Assembly: GCF_900103425.1 (NCBI RefSeq)
Contig: NZ_FMXA01000004.1
Coordinates: 1-64,000 of the forward strand
Reading direction: 5' to 3'
Length of the DNA stretch: 64,000 nt
Origin: Dialister histaminiformans
GTDB lineage: Bacteria > Bacillota > Negativicutes > Veillonellales > Dialisteraceae
Under the pieces are notes generated by a model. That model searched no databases. It was given only the letters and a program-made list of their open reading frames with translations, and had not been told where the DNA came from. How positions within the stretch are numbered: the stretch's first letter is position 1; every line of letters begins with the position of its first letter. Positions 46,140 through 54,722 of this stretch are shown here, in pieces. The translations under genes and the position numbers were made by a program.

Positions 46140-46173
46140 TTTCAGGGGAGTTAACCAATTATAAGGGGAAAAT

Positions 46174-47052
46174 ATGAGGGGACATAGGGTAAGAAAGGCA
46201 GCAGGATGTATTTTCGTTCTGCTTCTTTTTGTTTTTATTATCTGTTTAACCGGATGTCATTTCGGTCGGAATGATTCAAAGCTTTCCATCCATGTACTGG
46301 CTATTGGTCAGGGGGATGCCATATTACTGCAGCGGGAAGGGGAATTTGCGCTGATTGATACGGGGGACATAGAACACCGGGCGGTGTTAAAACAATATCT
46401 TAGTGACAGGGGTGTGCATACTTTGCGAGCCGTAATTATAACACATCCTCATGCCGATCATCTGGGAGGCATGTATATAGTATGTAAGGATTTCCGGGTA
46501 CAGCAGGTTTATGATAATGGAGTGACTACTGGGGAAAACAGTTACCTGGAATATCAGAAAGAAATGCAACGTCACTGGATCCCAAGGCAGACTGTCCATG
46601 CCGGAGAAGACATAGATATACTTCCCGGGGTGATATTCCATGTGCTGAGCGATGCGAAGAGCGTGGAATCCACAGAAGGGAAAAGGAATCTGAACAACAC
46701 ATCCCTGGCAGGCCGTCTGGAATATGGTCGTTTTTCCATGTTCTTTACCGGCGACGCGGAGAAAGAAGAAGAACTGGCTATGCTGCAGCGGAAAGAACCT
46801 GTCCGCAGCACCCTGCTGAAAGTGGGCCACCATGGAAGCCGTACAAGTACCTGCGCGCAGTTTCTGCGGGCGGTACGTCCCAAGGCGGCCATCATTTCCG
46901 CAGGACCGGGCAATTCCTATCATCTGCCTCATGAGGTGACGATACATAAGCTGAAAAAAGCCGGGAGCCGCATCTTCCGGACAGACAGGGATGGCACGGT
47001 ATGTATTATTACGGACGGAAATCGGGTCAATATAATAAGAGAAATACAATAA
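46174..47052 (+). CDS. lipoprotein with ComEC-type metallo-beta-lactamase domain
   Basis: 292 residues. A lipobox LTGC near residues 24-27 follows a basic, hydrophobic signal, so the mature protein should be membrane-anchored outside. The rest is the MBL fold in its ComEC form: VLAIGQGDAILLQ, HPHADHLGG (metal site, about residue 90), FTGDAEKEEE, LKVGHHGSRTSTC and SAGPGNSYHLPH. In ComEC this domain is thought to degrade the non-transferred DNA strand; here it is stand-alone, without the channel part. Nuclease activity is inferred. AAGGGG precedes the ATG. It overlaps the upstream frame of the next gene. Confidence 0.85.
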   Translation: MRGHRVRKAAGCIFVLLLFVFIICLTGCHFGRNDSKLSIHVLAIGQGDAILLQREGEFALIDTGDIEHRAVLKQYLSDRGVHTLRAVIITHPHADHLGGMYIVCKDFRVQQVYDNGVTTGENSYLEYQKEMQRHWIPRQTVHAGEDIDILPGVIFHVLSDAKSVESTEGKRNLNNTSLAGRLEYGRFSMFFTGDAEKEEELAMLQRKEPVRSTLLKVGHHGSRTSTCAQFLRAVRPKAAIISAGPGNSYHLPHEVTIHKLKKAGSRIFRTDRDGTVCIITDGNRVNIIREIQ

Positions 47053-47069
47053 CGCGGGAGGATATCGAG

Positions 47070-48179
47070 GTGTGGTCAACCATTTACAGTAATGGAAAAA
47101 ACTGGATAAAAGGAAATGTGGAACTGTTTCTGGCATTTACAGGAATGATTGGAATACTCCTGGCAGCGGGGAATCAGGCGGTAATCTGGCCGGCCATCCA
47201 GTGGAATGTACTGGCCATACTGATGTGCCTCATGCTGATTCTGGGAGGATTGCGCCAGGCAGGCGGTATTCAATGGGTGTGCTATCATCTGCTCCGGCGC
47301 TGCCATTCCGTAAAGGCCGTATGCGCGTTTTTCATTTTTTCTTGCTTCATCAGTTCCATGGTGATTACCAATGACGCGTCCCTGCTGCTGTTTGTACCGG
47401 AAAGTATATGGTTGTTTCGTAAACTGAAGAAAGATGACTGGCTTCCATTTCTGGTGGTGCTGGAGACTATTGCGGCCAATATGGGGAGTACGCTGCTTCC
47501 TTCAGGAAATCCGCAGAACCTGTATCTTTACTTTATGTATGGAATGAAATTCTCTGATTTTCTGAAGATTACCGTCCCCATTACCGCGCTGTCCGGACTG
47601 CTGCTCCTGGGAATCCTGTGGGGACGGAGAAATGAAGCTATGGCGCTTCCACAGCAGAAGGCTCCGGCTGTCCGTGGCAGACCGGCGGCGCTGTTTACCT
47701 TCCTGCTGGGAGTTATCTTCCTGGTACTGCTTAAAACACTGGTATGGTGGGTTGCCGCCATGGTGGTTATCCCACTGGCGGTATTTTTAGATTACCGCCT
47801 GCTGAAACAGGTGGACTGGAAGCTTCTTCTCCTGTTTATCTGTCTCTTTGTATTTGCGGGCAATATGTCGCATATGCCCTGGGTCATTCGTCATCTTACG
47901 GGGAATCCTCTGCTGCAGGGCGTTTTCTGGAGCCAGATTATAAGCAACGTTCCGGCAGCGGTTCTTCTCTCCTCTGTAAATACGCAGGGGGAAATGCTGG
48001 TGGCCGGAACCGATATTGGCGGGCTGGGAACGCTTATTGCTTCCATGGCCAGCCTTATTTCCTACAGGGCATATAAACAATACGCGGGAAGGAATATAAG
48101 GGAATATCTGGTTATCTTTACCGCGTGGAACCTTTTATTTCTGGCAGTTTTGCTGCTGGAAGCCTGGCTGATTTTCTAA
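47070..48179 (+). CDS. anion transporter of the ArsB/NhaD/SLC13-like group
   Basis: 369 residues from GTG 47070 (GGGAGG 8 bases upstream); the frame is open further back inside the lipoprotein gene but without a ribosome site. About 10-11 membrane helices. The paired half motifs of the ion-transporter superfamily are ITNDASLLLFVPE, LPSGNPQNLYLY and the C-terminal SNVPAAVLLS. Members carry dicarboxylates, citrate, arsenite or Na+/H+; the substrate is not readable. Probably last gene of the acpS-nnr-lipoprotein unit; a long hairpin ends the region. Confidence 0.8.
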   Translation: MWSTIYSNGKNWIKGNVELFLAFTGMIGILLAAGNQAVIWPAIQWNVLAILMCLMLILGGLRQAGGIQWVCYHLLRRCHSVKAVCAFFIFSCFISSMVITNDASLLLFVPESIWLFRKLKKDDWLPFLVVLETIAANMGSTLLPSGNPQNLYLYFMYGMKFSDFLKITVPITALSGLLLLGILWGRRNEAMALPQQKAPAVRGRPAALFTFLLGVIFLVLLKTLVWWVAAMVVIPLAVFLDYRLLKQVDWKLLLLFICLFVFAGNMSHMPWVIRHLTGNPLLQGVFWSQIISNVPAAVLLSSVNTQGEMLVAGTDIGGLGTLIASMASLISYRAYKQYAGRNIREYLVIFTAWNLLFLAVLLLEAWLIF

Positions 48180-48287
48180 GCGGAACCAGAGGGAGTCCGG
48201 GAAAGTATAGGATGAAGAGTGCTGTTCTTTCCCATGTTCCGGGTTGATAGACTTTTAAGTTCAGAGGATTTTCTCCTCGTCCCTCAT

Positions 48288-48349
48288 CTGACGCATTATA
48301 AAACACCGTATATCCGGAAATGGGTATACGGTGTTTTATAATGCGTCAG
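48288..48349. terminator. 25-bp perfect inverted repeat, bidirectional terminator
   Basis: Arms 48288-48312 and 48325-48349 are perfectly complementary over 25 bp with a 12-nt loop. ATAAAA and TTTTAT are inside the arms, so it can end both convergent transcripts. The right arm ends 3 bp before the stop of the minus-strand gene. Confidence 0.85.
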
Positions 48350-48352
48350 TTC

Positions 48353-48856
48353 TTATTCATTATCATCATGGCTGATAGTGGTATCAATGGCATTGGCCGG
48401 ATTCTGCGCGGTGCGGACAATTTCAGAACGAATCTTTTCGATTTCTGCGGAATCGCTGTCGGAAACTTTCTTTAATACCACTGGAGTGCCATCGGCATTG
48501 GTAAGAGAAGTTTCAATGGTATGATTCATGCGGTTGAAGGAAAAGGATACCGGGGAAGAGCCATCTGCTGGCGTGATAGTCAGACGTCCGCCATCACGTA
48601 CTGCGGTACCAGACAGATCACCTGTCAGTTCCCGTGCTCCACGCTGTACCTTCTGATCCACAATAATAGAGTCACCGTTGGAAGTAAAGGTAAAGGTTTC
48701 CAGAATCTTAATATTGTCACCTGACCAGTTCAGTCCTGCATCCTGGACACCCCACCAGGTGCCTTCCCAGGAGCTGGTAAAAAATGAGGTGGCTGCAAAA
48801 TAGCCACCTGCGATGGCTGCCGCAAGGGCGATAATCAGGACAAGTATTTTCTTCAT
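48353..48856 (-). CDS. membrane-anchored or exported protein of unknown function
   Basis: 167 residues from the ATG at 48856 (AAAGGAT upstream). One N-terminal hydrophobic segment (about 4-24, LVLIIALAAAIAGGYFAA) without a clear cleavage site, then a beta-type domain with regularly spaced strands (SWEGTWWGVQD, LTGDLSGTAV, RLTITPADG) resembling lipocalin-like or 'simple stress' domains. The C-terminus is acidic. Single gene, convergent with the transporter and divergent from gyrA. No family is recognised. Confidence 0.7.
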   Translation of the reverse strand: MKKILVLIIALAAAIAGGYFAATSFFTSSWEGTWWGVQDAGLNWSGDNIKILETFTFTSNGDSIIVDQKVQRGARELTGDLSGTAVRDGGRLTITPADGSSPVSFSFNRMNHTIETSLTNADGTPVVLKKVSDSDSAEIEKIRSEIVRTAQNPANAIDTTISHDDNE

Positions 48857-49107
48857 GGCATAATCCTTTATAAAAATGACAGGTTTACAGTAAATGAATT
48901 CTTTAACGACATCACGTTTTATTATTATAACCCAGAAAAATGGTAAGAGTAAAGGCGGGAGAAAATAGAGAAAAACAGGGCCTGTATAAGAAATAAGCAG
49001 AGAGTATGAAAAAATAATAAAACAAAATAATTGATTTCGTTTTACTTTGTATAAAAATCCTTAAAAAAGGCCTTAAAAGACGATTACGTGAGTTTTTACC
49101 CTTTTTA

Positions 49108-49116
49108 TGGTATAAT
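49108..49116 (+). promoter_or_regulatory. extended -10 promoter for gyrA
   Basis: TGGTATAAT at 49108-49116. The 48857-49199 gap otherwise holds an AT-rich stretch (48950-49090) with no gene, and a leader hairpin at 49156. Confidence 0.65.
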
Positions 49117-49155
49117 AAAAGAGTAAATTATTAAGTAGTTGGGGCTGTGAAACTT

Positions 49156-49178
49156 CGGCCGGTTGGCCGGATTTTTTT
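49156..49178 (+). terminator. terminator-like hairpin inside the gyrA leader
   Basis: CGGCC-GGTT-GGCCG followed by GA and seven T's, placed between the promoter (49116) and the ribosome site AAGGAG (about 49189). It would act as a transcription attenuator. Confidence 0.6.
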
Positions 49179-49199
49179 ATGGCCTGAAAAGGAGTAACA

Positions 49200-51638
49200 A
49201 TGGACTGGGAAGAAGGAAAAATCATCTCTGCACCTCTGGAAGAGCAGATGAAAACGTCCTACATTGACTATGCCATGTCAGTTATTGTAGCCCGTGCACT
49301 TCCGGATGTGCGAGATGGTCTCAAGCCGGTACACAGACGAATCCTTTATGCGATGCAGGAAGCGGGTATGCTTCCGGGCAAACCATATAAGAAGTCGGCT
49401 CGTATTGTCGGCGATGTTCTTGGTAAGTATCATCCGCATGGTGATACCGCCGTATATGAATCCGCAGTACGTATGGCACAGGATTTTTCTACCCGCTATC
49501 TGCTGGTAGATGGGCATGGTAACTTTGGCTCCATTGACGGAGACTCTCCGGCCGCAATGCGTTATACCGAAATGCGTATGACCAAACTGGCTGTGGAAAT
49601 GCTCCGGGATCTGGACAAGGATACCGTTGATTTTATGCCAAACTATGATGGTTCCCTGCAGGAACCGGTAGTACTGCCATCCCGTATCCCGAATCTTCTT
49701 GTTAATGGTTCCTATGGGATTGCCGTCGGCATGGCAACCAATATTCCGCCGCACAATCTGGGGGAAGTAGTAGATGGCCTGTGCATGATGATTGATAATC
49801 CGGATGTCACCATTGATCAGCTGATGACTAAGATTAAGGGACCGGATTTCCCAACAGGGGGCCTGATTCAGGGCCGGGACGGGATTGTCAAAGCATACAC
49901 TAAGGGACGCGGGGGAATTGTGGTACGTGCCAAAACCCATATTGAAGAGATGTCCCATGGCAAACACCGTATTGTAGTAACAGAAATCCCATATCAGGTA
50001 AACAAGGCCAGAGTCATTGAAAGTATTGCCGATCTGTCCCGCCAGAAGATACTGGATGGAATTACCGGACTTCGCGATGAATCCGACCGTACCGGTATGC
50101 GTATTTCCATTGAACTGCGTTCTGACGTTAATCCGCAGATTATGCTGAACAACCTGTTTAAGCATACCCAGCTGCAGACCACATTTGGAGCCATTATGCT
50201 GGCTCTGGTGGATGGACATCCACGGGAACTGAACCTGAAGGAAATCCTGTATTACTACCTGAAACATCAGGAAGAAGTAGTAACCCGGAGAAGCCAGTTT
50301 GAATTGAACAAGGCTAAGGCCAAGGCTCATATCCTGGAAGGCCTCCTGATTGCGCTGGACAACATTGATGCGGTAATCAGAACCATCCGTGAATCCAAGA
50401 CCGATGCTATCGCCAAGGTAGCATTGATGGATAATTTCAAGCTTTCCGAAAAGCAGGCTATTGCCATTCTGGATATGCGTCTTCGTCGTCTTACCGGACT
50501 GGAACGGGAAAAGATTGAAGAAGAATATAAAGAAATTCAGGAACGTATTGCCTACCTGGAAGATCTGCTCTCCAGCCATGACAAGATTATGGGCGTAGTA
50601 AAAGAAGAACTGCTGGAAGAAAAGAAGAAATTCGGCGATGCCCGCCGCAGTCAGATCGTAAGGGCAGCGGATGATTTTGATGTAACTGACCTGGTACCGG
50701 ATGAACCGATGGTTATCATTATGACCAGACAGAATTACATCAAGCGTATGTCTGTTGATACCTGGCACGCACAGGCCAGAGGAGGCAAGGGCGTTATCGG
50801 TATCAAGACCAAAGAAGGGGACTACGTATGGAAGGTGCTTAACACCTCTACCCATCACAAGGTTCTGTTCTTTACCAATACAGGCAGGGTATACATGCGA
50901 AGCGCTATGGATATTCCGGAATCCAGCAACCGTAATTCCAAGGGCAGTGCGTTGATTAACTTCATTCCGTCACTGACACCGGGAGAAAAGGTTACGGAGC
51001 TGTATGATATTGATGACAGCGAAGTGGATATCGCTAAGTATCTGTTCATGGTCACCAAGTTTGGCTATGTAAAGAAGACCTCTGTGGATGAATACAGAAA
51101 TATCCGCCAGAATGGTCTGATTGCCATTAAACTGCGTGAAAATGACTCCCTGGTAACCGTGCTTCATGTATCGGGCGGCGAAAAGATATTCCTGGCGACC
51201 AAGAAGGGCATGGGTATCTGCTTCCCTGAAGAAGAGGTTCGCGCTATGGGACGGGCAACCGGTGGTGTACGCGGCATAGACCTTGGTCGTGATGATGAAG
51301 TGATTGGCGCAGTTATCGCGGAACCGGACCGTGACATTATCACCATTTCCTCGGATGGACAGGCTAAGAGAAACCCGGTATCTTCCTATCGCGCTCAGAG
51401 CCGTAATGGCAAGGGCACCCGTAATTTCAAACGGGGATATGAAGTAGTAGCTGTCATCACCGCTGTAGATGATGATGACCTGGTGGGGGTATCCGAAAAG
51501 GGCGTAACCATCAAGGTAAGGGTAGCTGATATTTCCACGAAGAAGTCCAGAGGCTCCCAGGGCGTAAGCATTCAGAACCTGGAAGAAGGCGACCGTGTAG
51601 CATCCATCGACGTCATCCCGAAGGATGACGAAGAATAA
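49200..51638 (+). CDS. gyrA: DNA gyrase subunit A
   Basis: 812 residues, full length. Catalytic Tyr in RYTEMRM (about residue 122); the quinolone region reads [14 protein letters not shown], with Thr and Glu at the E. coli Ser83 and Asp87 positions. C-terminal beta-pinwheel has the repeated motifs and a GyrA-box-like GGKGVIGIK (about residue 525). It works with GyrB to add negative supercoils; gyrB is not in the window. Expression may be attenuated by the leader hairpin. It ends with a long terminator. Confidence 0.98.
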   Translation: MDWEEGKIISAPLEEQMKTSYIDYAMSVIVARALPDVRDGLKPVHRRILYAMQEAGMLPGKPYKKSARIVGDVLGKYHPHGDTAVYESAVRMAQDFSTRYLLVDGHGNFGSIDGDSPAAMRYTEMRMTKLAVEMLRDLDKDTVDFMPNYDGSLQEPVVLPSRIPNLLVNGSYGIAVGMATNIPPHNLGEVVDGLCMMIDNPDVTIDQLMTKIKGPDFPTGGLIQGRDGIVKAYTKGRGGIVVRAKTHIEEMSHGKHRIVVTEIPYQVNKARVIESIADLSRQKILDGITGLRDESDRTGMRISIELRSDVNPQIMLNNLFKHTQLQTTFGAIMLALVDGHPRELNLKEILYYYLKHQEEVVTRRSQFELNKAKAKAHILEGLLIALDNIDAVIRTIRESKTDAIAKVALMDNFKLSEKQAIAILDMRLRRLTGLEREKIEEEYKEIQERIAYLEDLLSSHDKIMGVVKEELLEEKKKFGDARRSQIVRAADDFDVTDLVPDEPMVIIMTRQNYIKRMSVDTWHAQARGGKGVIGIKTKEGDYVWKVLNTSTHHKVLFFTNTGRVYMRSAMDIPESSNRNSKGSALINFIPSLTPGEKVTELYDIDDSEVDIAKYLFMVTKFGYVKKTSVDEYRNIRQNGLIAIKLRENDSLVTVLHVSGGEKIFLATKKGMGICFPEEEVRAMGRATGGVRGIDLGRDDEVIGAVIAEPDRDIITISSDGQAKRNPVSSYRAQSRNGKGTRNFKRGYEVVAVITAVDDDDLVGVSEKGVTIKVRVADISTKKSRGSQGVSIQNLEEGDRVASIDVIPKDDEE

Positions 51639-51673
51639 GGAAACCGCGGAATCGCAAGAATTTCCGTGTAAAC

Positions 51674-51717
51674 AAAAAGGCATTAATCCATAAAATCTGT
51701 GGATTAATGCCTTTTTT
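51674..51717 (+). terminator. terminator after gyrA
   Basis: AAAAGGCATTAATCCA and TGGATTAATGCCTTTTTT form a 16-bp perfect stem with a short loop. Confidence 0.92.
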
Positions 51718-51801
51718 GCCATGTAAATGAAAAAAACAGCTAAAAAAATATAAAAATTTTTTATGCAGAATGCCCGGCATGCGGCTGGGAAAACGGAGAT
51801 C

Positions 51802-51851
51802 GAGTATGCTTGAGTATGCACCGGTATGCTACGGTATGCCAGAGTATGCTC
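51802..51851. repeat. five tandem 10-bp repeats (N-R-GTATGC-NN), helix-phased
   Basis: Five units follow each other exactly every 10 bp: GAGTATGCTT, GAGTATGCAC, CGGTATGCTA, CGGTATGCCA, GAGTATGCTC. The core GTATGC is constant. It lies between the gyrA terminator and the first antiporter promoter. The 10-bp period puts every unit on the same face of the helix, as in arrays of regulator or iteron sites. Function unknown. Confidence 0.8.
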
Positions 51852-51969
51852 AGGTAAAGACTAAAATGCATTTTTCTGTATTTGATTGAAAACAGGCAAA
51901 ATATTATAAATTTATCGAAAAAGTGCTCATAAATATAACTTTTATGCATTTGTACACCATTTTATGCAC

Positions 51970-51998
51970 TTGAAATTCTTTGTTCTTTCTAGTACTAT
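51970..51998 (+). promoter_or_regulatory. promoter for the first antiporter gene
   Basis: TTGAAA (51970-51975), 17 bp, TACTAT (51993-51998). Upstream are the decamer array (118 bp) and two TTTTATGCA-type repeats at about 51939 and 51960. The leader before the ATG is about 200 nt. Confidence 0.65.
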
Positions 51999-52017
51999 GG
52001 ATTGCGGCCGATGAGGC

Positions 52018-52092
52018 CAGGAGACAAATTTTCAGGGCATGGACCGGTAATGCCCCGTATAAAGCCATTATATATGTATAAAGCATCTCCTG
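52018..52092 (+). promoter_or_regulatory. three-way-junction leader candidate before antiporter 1
   Basis: Closing stem CAGGAGA (52018-52024) with TCTCCTG (52086-52092); inside are GGGCAT/ATGCCC (52035-52040, 52050-52055) and TTATA/TATAA (52068-52072, 52077-52081). Such a shape is usual for riboswitches. It does not match a riboswitch class that I can name. The remaining leader (52093-52206) shows no terminator. Confidence 0.35.
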
Positions 52093-52206
52093 ACTTCAGT
52101 TAACAATTTAATCTTAACGACGTTGAGCTGTTCCAGATTCCAGAGAAGAACTGGATATATATCCTGGTTTGGGTCTGAATCCCCATATGATTCCTGGGAG
52201 TATACT

Positions 52207-53517
52207 ATGAGCACAACTAAAAAAATGAGCGTTACGCAGTTAATTATCATTACTGCGGTAAACATGATGGGATCCGGTATCGTTATGCTGCCGGCAAAGC
52301 TGGCACAGGTAGGCGGATTATCCATAATTTCCTGGCTGGTTACGGCAGTAGGTTCCATGTTACTCGCGTACGCATTTGCAAAATGTGGAATGTATTCACA
52401 GAAGAGCGGCGGTATGAATGGATATGCTGAGTACACGTTTGGTAAAGCAGGGAACTTCCTCTGCGGATATTCTTACGGCATCTCTATAATCATTGCCAAT
52501 GTGGCAATTGCTACTTCGGCAGTGGGCTATGGCGCAACTTTCCTGGGCGCAGAGCTTACACCGGGGATGACCTGCCTGGCTACCATTGCCGTTCTCTGGA
52601 TAGCCACTCTTCCTAATTTCGGAGGTCCTGGAGTAACAGGCAGACTGAGCTCCATTACAGTTTGGGGAGTAATTATTCCGATTCTGGCTATGTCTACAGC
52701 GGGATGGTTCTATTTTTCCGGAGATATGTATGTAGCTAACTGGAATGTCCACAATCTGCCATTTGGTGAAGCAGCAACTAATGCGATTACCATGACACTC
52801 TGGTCTTTCCTGGGATTGGAATCCGCCTGCGCCAATGCAGATGCGGTAGATAATCCGGAAAAATCGGTTCCAACTGCGGTGCTGTGCGCTACCGCCCTCT
52901 GCGCGGTTATCTATATTGCCTCCACCAATGTACTGTTTGGCATGCTGCCGGCTGCGGAAATTGAACAGAGCTCCGCGCCATTCGGACTGGCCTTTGCCCA
53001 CATGTTTGGTCCTCTGGCAGGCCGGGTGGTTATGGGGATGATGACCATTGCCTGCATGGGATGCCTCATGGGGTGGCAGTTTACCCTTCCTAATATTTTC
53101 AAATCCATGGCCCGTGAAGGATTCATGCCATCCGCCTTCGCCTATACTAATCGGTTCGGTGCACCGGCAAAAGGCATGCTGATACTGACATTGATTCAGA
53201 CCGCTATGGCATTTATGGCCATCAGCCCGAATCTTAATCAGCAGTTTGAAATCCTTGTCAATCTGGCAACCATCGCTAATCTGATATCCTATATTCTCTG
53301 TATGTCCGCAGTAAAGAACATACTGATTACAGCCAACAAGCAGAAAGAAATGGCATTCTCACTCTTTGCCGCTGCGGTTGGCGGCGTATACAGCCTGTAT
53401 GCGGCGTATGCGTCTGGTTTTGAGGCCATGACTTATGGTTCACTGGTCGTATTTGCAGGAATGCTCTTCTATGGGTACATTTCTTCCCGATATGATCTGG
53501 CAACCAGTAAGGCCTGA
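52207..53517 (+). CDS. PotE-like amino acid/amine antiporter, copy 1
   Basis: 436 residues from ATG 52207 (GGGAG upstream). APC-superfamily exchanger with 12 expected helices. The helix-1 substrate motif is kept (NMMGSGIVMLP), as are counterparts of E. coli PotE Cys62 (AKCGMYS), Trp201/Glu207 (TLWSFLGLESA), Trp292 and Lys301 (GWQFTLPNIFK). The PotE Tyr308 position is Phe (REGFMP). It probably swaps an amino acid for its decarboxylation product across the membrane, but the exact pair cannot be assigned. It has its own promoter and leader, apart from the decarboxylase. Confidence 0.88.
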   Translation: MSTTKKMSVTQLIIITAVNMMGSGIVMLPAKLAQVGGLSIISWLVTAVGSMLLAYAFAKCGMYSQKSGGMNGYAEYTFGKAGNFLCGYSYGISIIIANVAIATSAVGYGATFLGAELTPGMTCLATIAVLWIATLPNFGGPGVTGRLSSITVWGVIIPILAMSTAGWFYFSGDMYVANWNVHNLPFGEAATNAITMTLWSFLGLESACANADAVDNPEKSVPTAVLCATALCAVIYIASTNVLFGMLPAAEIEQSSAPFGLAFAHMFGPLAGRVVMGMMTIACMGCLMGWQFTLPNIFKSMAREGFMPSAFAYTNRFGAPAKGMLILTLIQTAMAFMAISPNLNQQFEILVNLATIANLISYILCMSAVKNILITANKQKEMAFSLFAAAVGGVYSLYAAYASGFEAMTYGSLVVFAGMLFYGYISSRYDLATSKA

Positions 53518-53553
53518 CATATAGCCGGATATCTTTCTGGCATTCCCCAAAAT

Positions 53554-53594
53554 AAAATGGAGTATGATACAAACACCATACTCCATTTTATTTT
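53554..53594. terminator. bidirectional terminator after antiporter 1
   Basis: AAAATGGAGTATG pairs perfectly with CATACTCCATTTT; A and T tracts on both sides. Confidence 0.88.
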
Positions 53595-53607
53595 GCATAA
53601 TCCTTAC

Positions 53608-53647
53608 AATAAAACCCCGTATGAACCAATCATACGGGGTTTTATTG
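53608..53647. terminator. second back-to-back terminator
   Basis: TAAAACCCCGTATGA pairs with TCATACGGGGTTTTA over 15 bp. With the one before it, it separates antiporter 1 from the convergent gene at 53651. Confidence 0.88.
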
Positions 53648-53650
53648 TCT

Positions 53651-53959
53651 TTATTCTTCCCAGTCAAACCAGGTCAGTGCCTTTTCCAGATCAAAGAACG
53701 ATTTCCCGTCCCACAGGATATCTTCAGTCAGATGGTTCAGGCAGTCTTCCGGATCATCGGATTCATAACTGTAAACCATACCCAGAAAATCAGCAAAAGG
53801 CTCTTTTGTATAATGATACTTCTCAACACTCACCGTATACGTGCCCCGCATAGGATTATGGCGAAGTCTGGAGAAACGATATACGTACCCTTTGTACCGT
53901 ACACAGGCGCTGTCATCATACAGAGAATAAATGAAATCATCCACATTACCATTTTTCAT
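53651..53959 (-). CDS. small cytoplasmic protein of unknown function
   Basis: 102 residues from the ATG at 53959 (AAGGAGT upstream); no signal or membrane segment. It is rich in aromatic and acidic residues (DDFIYSLYDDSA, SFFDLEKALTWFDWEE) and has a YRFSRLRHNPMRGTYTV core. The gene is real by its ribosome site and terminator. No family recognised. It is convergent with antiporter 1. Confidence 0.7.
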   Translation of the reverse strand: MKNGNVDDFIYSLYDDSACVRYKGYVYRFSRLRHNPMRGTYTVSVEKYHYTKEPFADFLGMVYSYESDDPEDCLNHLTEDILWDGKSFFDLEKALTWFDWEE

Positions 53960-54722
53960 AGACGGATACTCCTTAAGGAATCATTTATTTCTCATTATAA
54001 GGAGGAGGGCGTGAAGAGTCAAAAGGGACCAGGTTAAGGTGGCGCAGGGTAAAAAACAATAATTTACAAATAATTAATAAAATTAATTATTTGTAAATTA
54101 AAATAAACTAAATATTAAAAAACGAACAATAAAATGTTTGGTTATTAATACAAAACAAAAACAAAACACAATAATATCAATATATTTATGTGGAATATAT
54201 TATAGCTTAAATATCCAAATAACTGCAAATTGAAGACAAATGAAGGCTTAAAGTACAGTAAAAAAGAACATCATCACATACATAGAAAAAGATAACTAGA
54301 TAGCTGTGAAGAAGGATATGTAGTTAACAATTTGAAAATTGGAAAAAGCGTGATATTGAGAAAGTACATGATATAAAAACTTGTTTTGATGATGAAATGA
54401 TTGAGAAAAAAGTGTAGCACAAAAAAATGTAAAAAACAGCATAATATAAGGATATTTGTAAAGAGACTGCTATTTGTAAATACAGAAAACCTCGGATAAA
54501 CTACAGATGTCATGTGGGAGGGCATACAAGTCGAAATGTGACAGTCAACCTTAAAATAAGATTTGAAACAAGCCATTTTAGTTATTTACTAAATACGAGG
54601 TTGACAATAAGACTTCTAATTATTGAACGTGTTAGTTGGAAGATAATGACGATTTGTAGAGCAAGATTCCTGATCAGCATGATTCGATTTTTTTAGTTTT
54701 TTGCAGATAAGGAGTAAACAAA
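53960..54722 (+). other. very AT-rich 760-bp gap before the speF antiporter
   Basis: No gene of convincing length. Base composition shifts to strongly A+T from about 54030 to 54500. A TTGACA at 54601-54606 has no good -10. A 16-codon frame (54646-54696, MTICRARFLISMIRFF) ends 26 bp before the antiporter ATG and is the only leader-peptide candidate; its ribosome site is weak. It may hold the speF promoter and control region. Confidence 0.4.

Noticed and set aside
49278-50858. Long minus-strand frame opposite gyrA
   Set aside because: Shadow of gyrA codon use; no ribosome site or domain.
52001-52025. CCGATGAGGCC as a hammerhead ribozyme core
   Set aside because: The core CUGAUGA is not matched and no GAAA partner strand or cleavage site is found.
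51761-52086. Small minus-strand frames across the decamer array
   Set aside because: No ribosome sites and no protein-like composition; the frame is produced by the repeat.
54646-54696. Mini-frame as a true SpeFL homolog
   Set aside because: Its sequence does not resemble the SpeFL peptide and its ribosome site is weak; kept only as a weak leader-peptide candidate.
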